A stretch of 64,000 bases of DNA from Bacteroidales bacterium (GTDB taxonomy: Bacteria > Bacteroidota > Bacteroidia > Bacteroidales > Rikenellaceae): positions 1 through 64,000 of the forward strand of contig CAJTFS010000003.1 of assembly GCA_910575495.1 (NCBI GenBank). Reading direction: 5' to 3'. Numbering within the stretch: the stretch's first letter is position 1; every line of letters begins with the position of its first letter. The translations under genes and the position numbers were made by a program. This document shows, one piece after another, positions 60,239 through 64,000 of this stretch. The notes under the pieces were generated by a model. It worked only from the letters and a program-made list of their open reading frames with translations. It did no database searches and had not been told where the DNA came from.

Positions 60239-63097
60239 TCAGAACAGGTCCAGCTGCTCGGGATCGGCCGGCTCCTCGGCCTCGCTGCCGGGCCGCTCGA
60301 TCTCGAAAGGCACCTCGCCGGTGGCGGTCGGGACACGCACGCCGTCGGCGGCAGCGGAGCCGGCGGTATGTCCGGCAGCGGCCGCGCCGACCTCCGAAGC
60401 AACGTCGCCGGTCTCGTCGAAAGCCTCCGAATCGTCGTCGGCCGGTTCGGGTTCGGGCGGCAGTTCGGGCTCGATGAAGCGCAAGGAAGCGACCTCGTAG
60501 GTAGTCAGGCGCTTGCCCTTGGCGCGATGGCTCTTGACACCGACGAACTCGTCGACGTTGATCTCGTCGGCGGGACGCGAGGCGTGGGCGCCCTTGTAAG
60601 CGATCTCCAGGCGGGCGCCGGCACGGTCGGTGATGCAGACGAAGTCGGCCTGTCCCTCCTCGTCGAGGAAGAACTGCAACTTATCGGTGAGCTCGGCCGT
60701 GAAGCGCTTCATGTAGTAATAACCCTGCGAACGGTCGAAGTAGCAGACGCTGTAGACGCGGCCGGACTCGAAGCGGTCGACGCGCACGGTCTCGTCGGGG
60801 AAGTGCTGCGCGAGGTCGTAGCCGGTAATGTAGTACTGGTTCTTCGAGGTCCAGACGATCAGCTTGTCGTCGCCCTTGAACTCGCCGAGCAACTTGCCGC
60901 GCCCGTCGGCATTGAGCCGCCGCACGTCCTCGTCGAACCAGACGCTCTGGCCGCCGAGCGTGGAGACGCCGCGCTCCTTCAAGACGATCTTGTGGACGCC
61001 GTAGCGCGAGAAGAGGTTGCCCTGGCTCTGGCGCCCCTTGATGGCGAGGGTCGAGAAATCGAGGTCGACGATCACCTTCTTGAGCCGCGGACGGGGCTTG
61101 AAGTAGACCTTCAGCACCTCGGCCTCGCCGTTGGGGTTGACCGACATATAGAGAATCTCGCTGCGCGGCGTACCCTTGGTCATATCGTACTCCTTGTCGC
61201 GCGTGACGGACTTGATGGCGCAGCGCTTCATAAGGATGGGACCGTTGCGGCCGTCGCGGTAGAGGACATTGTAGATGGTGCGCTCGTCGTTGCGCTTGAA
61301 GACGCCGATGTAGTAGATGCCCTTGTCGAAGAACGCCTTGTCCGACACCTTGGTGATGACGTAGCGGCCGTCCTTGGTGAAGACGATGACGTCGTCGATG
61401 TCGGAGCAGTCGCAGACGAACTCGGCGTCCTTCATCGACTTGCCGATGCCGAAGAAACCCTCGGCGCGGTCGACGTAGAGCTTGGCATTGGTGACGGCGA
61501 CCTTGGTGGCCTCGATCGAATCGAACTCGCGGAGCTCGGTGCGCCGCTCGCGCCCCTTGCCGTACTTCTCGCGGATGCGCGTATAGTAGGCCACGGCATA
61601 GGCCGTGAGGTGGTCCAGATCGTGTTTGGTCTGCGCGATCTGCTCCTCGATCTGCTTGATCTCGTTGTCGGCCTTCTCGGTATCGTAACGCGAGATGCGG
61701 ATGAACTTGAGTTCGGTGAGGCGCTGCACGTCCTCCAGCGTGACCTCGCGGCGCAACGACTTCTTGAAAGGCGCCAACCCCTTGTCGACGGCGGTGTAGG
61801 CCTCCTCGCGGGTTTTGCACCCCTCGATGAGCTGGTAGAGCTTGTTCTCGATGAAGATGCGTTCGAGCGACGCGGCATGCCACGCCTCGTTCAGCTCGCC
61901 GAGTCGGATTTCGAGCTCGCGGCCCAACAACCACTTGGTATGGTCGGCCGAACGGCGCAGAATCTCTTTAACGCCGAGGAAATGGGGCTTCTCCTCCCAG
62001 ATGACGCAGGCGTTGGGCGAGATGGAGACCTCGCAGTCGGTGAAGGCGTAGAGGGCGTCGATGGTCTTGTCCGACGACTCGTCGGGAGCGACCTGGATGA
62101 CGATCTCGACCTTGTCGGCCGTGTTGTCGTCGACCTTGCGGATCTTGATCTTGCCCTTCTCGTTGGCCTTGATGATCGACTCCTTGATCGACTCGGTGGT
62201 GGTGGACCAGGGAATCTCCGTGATGGCGAGCGTACGCTTGTCGATCTTCGAAATCTTGGCCCGCACCTTCACGGCGCCGCCGCGCAGACCGTCGTTGTAA
62301 CGGCTCACGTCGGCCATGCCGCCCGTGGGGAAATCGGGATAGAGCTGGAAGTCGCGCCCCTCGAGGTGGGCGATGCAGGCGTCGATGAGCTCCACGAAGT
62401 TGTGGGGCAGAATCTTCGACGCGAGACCGACGGCGATGCCGTCCGAACCCTGGGCCAGGAGCAGCGGGAACTTGATGGGCAGCGTGACGGGCTCCTCGTT
62501 GCGGCCGTCGTAGGAACGCATCCACTCGGTGGTCTTCTTGTTGAAGACCACGTCGAGGGCGAATTTCGACAGGCGCGCCTCGATGTAACGGCCGGCGGCG
62601 GCTTCGTCGCCGGTGAGGATGTTGCCCCAGTTGCCCTGGCAGTCGACGAGCAGCTCCTTCTGCCCCAGCTGCACGAGGGCATCCTTGATCGAAGCGTCGC
62701 CGTGGGGGTGGTACTGCATGGTCTGGCCGACGATGTTGGCGACCTTGTTGTAACGGCCGTCGTCGACGCTCTTCATGGCGTGGAGGATACGCCGCTGCAC
62801 GGGCTTCAGACCGTCCTCGACATGGGGCACGGCGCGCTCGAGGATGACGTACGAGGCGTAATCGAGAAACCAGTTCTTGTACATGCCGGTGAGCTTGCGC
62901 ACGCCGCCCTCCTCCTGCGTGAGGCGGTCGTACTTGCCCTTCCGGACGGGTTCGCCGGCACCTTCGGAGCCGCTGCCGCCATCGGCGGAATCCTCGGCCG
63001 CCGGAGCGGCGGCCGGGTCGTCCGCGATGCTTTCGGGCACCGGACGCTCCTCGTTGAACTCCTCCTCGGGGTTGATCATATCTTTGTCTTGGGACAT
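60239..63097 (-). CDS. parC: DNA topoisomerase IV subunit A
   Basis: The ATG is at 63097 (M-S-Q-D-K-D-M-I-N). 952 residues. An acidic low-complexity N-terminus (about 1-55) is followed by the breakage-reunion domain: catalytic Tyr in A-G-R-Y-I-E-A-R-L, and H-P-H-G-D-A-S-I-K-D in the quinolone segment. A degenerate C-terminal pinwheel without a full GyrA box and an acidic tail ending D-L-F complete it. It follows parE by about 30 bp, so both subunits come from one transcript. Confidence 0.95.
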   Translation of the reverse strand: MSQDKDMINPEEEFNEERPVPESIADDPAAAPAAEDSADGGSGSEGAGEPVRKGKYDRLTQEEGGVRKLTGMYKNWFLDYASYVILERAVPHVEDGLKPVQRRILHAMKSVDDGRYNKVANIVGQTMQYHPHGDASIKDALVQLGQKELLVDCQGNWGNILTGDEAAAGRYIEARLSKFALDVVFNKKTTEWMRSYDGRNEEPVTLPIKFPLLLAQGSDGIAVGLASKILPHNFVELIDACIAHLEGRDFQLYPDFPTGGMADVSRYNDGLRGGAVKVRAKISKIDKRTLAITEIPWSTTTESIKESIIKANEKGKIKIRKVDDNTADKVEIVIQVAPDESSDKTIDALYAFTDCEVSISPNACVIWEEKPHFLGVKEILRRSADHTKWLLGRELEIRLGELNEAWHAASLERIFIENKLYQLIEGCKTREEAYTAVDKGLAPFKKSLRREVTLEDVQRLTELKFIRISRYDTEKADNEIKQIEEQIAQTKHDLDHLTAYAVAYYTRIREKYGKGRERRTELREFDSIEATKVAVTNAKLYVDRAEGFFGIGKSMKDAEFVCDCSDIDDVIVFTKDGRYVITKVSDKAFFDKGIYYIGVFKRNDERTIYNVLYRDGRNGPILMKRCAIKSVTRDKEYDMTKGTPRSEILYMSVNPNGEAEVLKVYFKPRPRLKKVIVDLDFSTLAIKGRQSQGNLFSRYGVHKIVLKERGVSTLGGQSVWFDEDVRRLNADGRGKLLGEFKGDDKLIVWTSKNQYYITGYDLAQHFPDETVRVDRFESGRVYSVCYFDRSQGYYYMKRFTAELTDKLQFFLDEEGQADFVCITDRAGARLEIAYKGAHASRPADEINVDEFVGVKSHRAKGKRLTTYEVASLRFIEPELPPEPEPADDDSEAFDETGDVASEVGAAAAGHTAGSAAADGVRVPTATGEVPFEIERPGSEAEEPADPEQLDLF

Positions 63098-63128
63098 CAA
63101 TTCTGGATTATGAATTGTGAATTATGAA

Positions 63129-64000
63129 TTACGAAAGAGCCAGGTCCTGCTCCACGAGGTCCTCCTCGATGCGCAGGTTGTCGATGATGAAGCCCTGGCG
63201 CTCGAAGGTGTTCTTGCCCATGTAGAACTCCAGCAGGTCGTGGATGGGGTCGTCCTTGGTGATGCGCACGCGGTCGAGACGCATGTTGTCGCCGATGAAC
63301 TCCTTGAACTCGTCGGGCGAAATCTCGCCGAGACCTTTGAAACGCGTGATCTCGGCATTGACGCCGCAGCGGTCGAGGGCTTTCAGACGCTCCTCCTCGG
63401 AATAACAATAGTGGGTCTCCTTCTTGTTGCGGACGCGGAACAGGGGCGTCTGCAAGATGTAGAGGTGGCCGCGGCGGATGACGTCGGGGAAGAACTGGAG
63501 GAAGAAAGTGGTAATCAGCAGGCGGATGTGCATGCCGTCGACATCGGCATCGGTAGCGATGACGACCTTCTCGTAACGCAGATTGTCCATCTCCTCCTCG
63601 ATGTTGAGGGCCGCCTGCAGAAGGTTGAACTCCTCGTTCTCGTAGACGACCTTCTTGGTGAGTCCGAAGCAGTTGAGCGGCTTGCCGCGCAGCGAGAAGA
63701 CGGCCTGCGTACGCACGTCGCGCGACTTGGTGATGGAACCCGACGCAGAATTGCCCTCGGTGATGAAGATCATCGACCGGTCGGCCAACTCGTTCTTGTC
63801 GGTGCGGTGTATCTTGCAGTCGCGCAGCTTCTTGTTGTTGAGCGACACCTTCTTGGCCGTCTCGCGGGCCTTTTTCTGGATGCCCGAAATGGCCTTGCGC
63901 TCCTTCTCGTTCTCGACGATCTTCTTCTGGAGAATCTGCGCCGTCTCGGGGTGCTTGTGGAGGTAGTCGTCGAGGTGTTTGGTGAGGAAATCCATCACGA
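63129..64000 (-). CDS. parE: DNA topoisomerase IV subunit B, 3' part
   Basis: The gene runs off the right edge; about 290 C-terminal residues are present. TOPRIM signatures are clear: [16 protein letters not shown] (metal-binding acidic triad) and F-K-G-L-G-E. The ATPase domain is outside the window. The 31-bp gap to parC consists of the AT-rich AATTGTGAATTATGAATT repeat. Confidence 0.93.
   Translation of the reverse strand, partial: VMDFLTKHLDDYLHKHPETAQILQKKIVENEKERKAISGIQKKARETAKKVSLNNKKLRDCKIHRTDKNELADRSMIFITEGNSASGSITKSRDVRTQAVFSLRGKPLNCFGLTKKVVYENEEFNLLQAALNIEEEMDNLRYEKVVIATDADVDGMHIRLLITTFFLQFFPDVIRRGHLYILQTPLFRVRNKKETHYCYSEEERLKALDRCGVNAEITRFKGLGEISPDEFKEFIGDNMRLDRVRITKDDPIHDLLEFYMGKNTFERQGFIIDNLRIEEDLVEQDLALS

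Overview
The window looks like a piece of a Bacteroidales chromosome, most likely an Alistipes-like member of the Rikenellaceae. This is inferred from three things: a SusC/SusD outer-membrane pair, Bacteroidetes promoters with a TAnnTTTG -7 box, and a GC-rich core encoding typical anaerobic gut metabolism (pyruvate:ferredoxin oxidoreductase, acetate kinase, phosphate butyryltransferase, butyrate kinase). No rRNA, tRNA or CRISPR array was seen.

The left end (1 to about 3,740) is a clearly AT-rich accessory island. It holds the tail of an IS4-like transposase, a broken ABC-three-component (ABC-3C) conflict operon, an AAA ATPase with a nuclease-like C-terminus, and a HipB-like regulator with no HipA. 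The GC-rich core then follows. 4.5-11.2 kb carries yidC, pyrG, a DUF349 protein and a lone PhoB-type response regulator. 13.2-16.5 kb carries ackA-ptb-buk. 17.0-21.5 kb is an aroQ-pyk-flippase-acyltransferase operon whose last gene is out of frame at a C9 tract. 21.8-30.7 kb carries glutaminyl cyclase, metH, metF, an M20 amidohydrolase and rnr. 31.8-39.2 kb holds der and a SusC/SusD/lipoprotein operon with an invertible promoter in front of it. 40.8-44.3 kb is the pyruvate:ferredoxin oxidoreductase gene. 46.1-48.6 kb is an M16 protease pair. 49.9-64 kb carries a TPR protein, gyrA, a LolA-like protein, ftsK, murI, aroK, parC and the 3' part of parE.

The most unusual feature lies between the genes. 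Nine intergenic spaces carry the same kind of composite element. At the 5' side are structured modules: a hairpin module whose stems co-vary, a GC-rich palindrome, and AT-rich short repeats. At the 3' side is a roughly 215-bp promoterless cassette that encodes the tail of a FISUMP/DUF1566-like adhesin domain. The cassettes keep a fixed scaffold (A-G-Y-R near the start, S-V-R-C-V-Q at the end). They differ at selected codons where the first two bases change freely and the third base stays C or T. That is the pattern expected if AAC/AAT template codons were mutated at adenines, as in diversity-generating retroelements. They could equally be silent donor cassettes for gene conversion. No reverse transcriptase or complete adhesin gene lies in the window, so the mechanism is inferred.

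Several surface functions here look switchable or diversified: the susC promoter (inverted-repeat switch), the O-acyltransferase (homopolymer slippage) and the cassette reservoir. The housekeeping genes around them look ordinary and intact.
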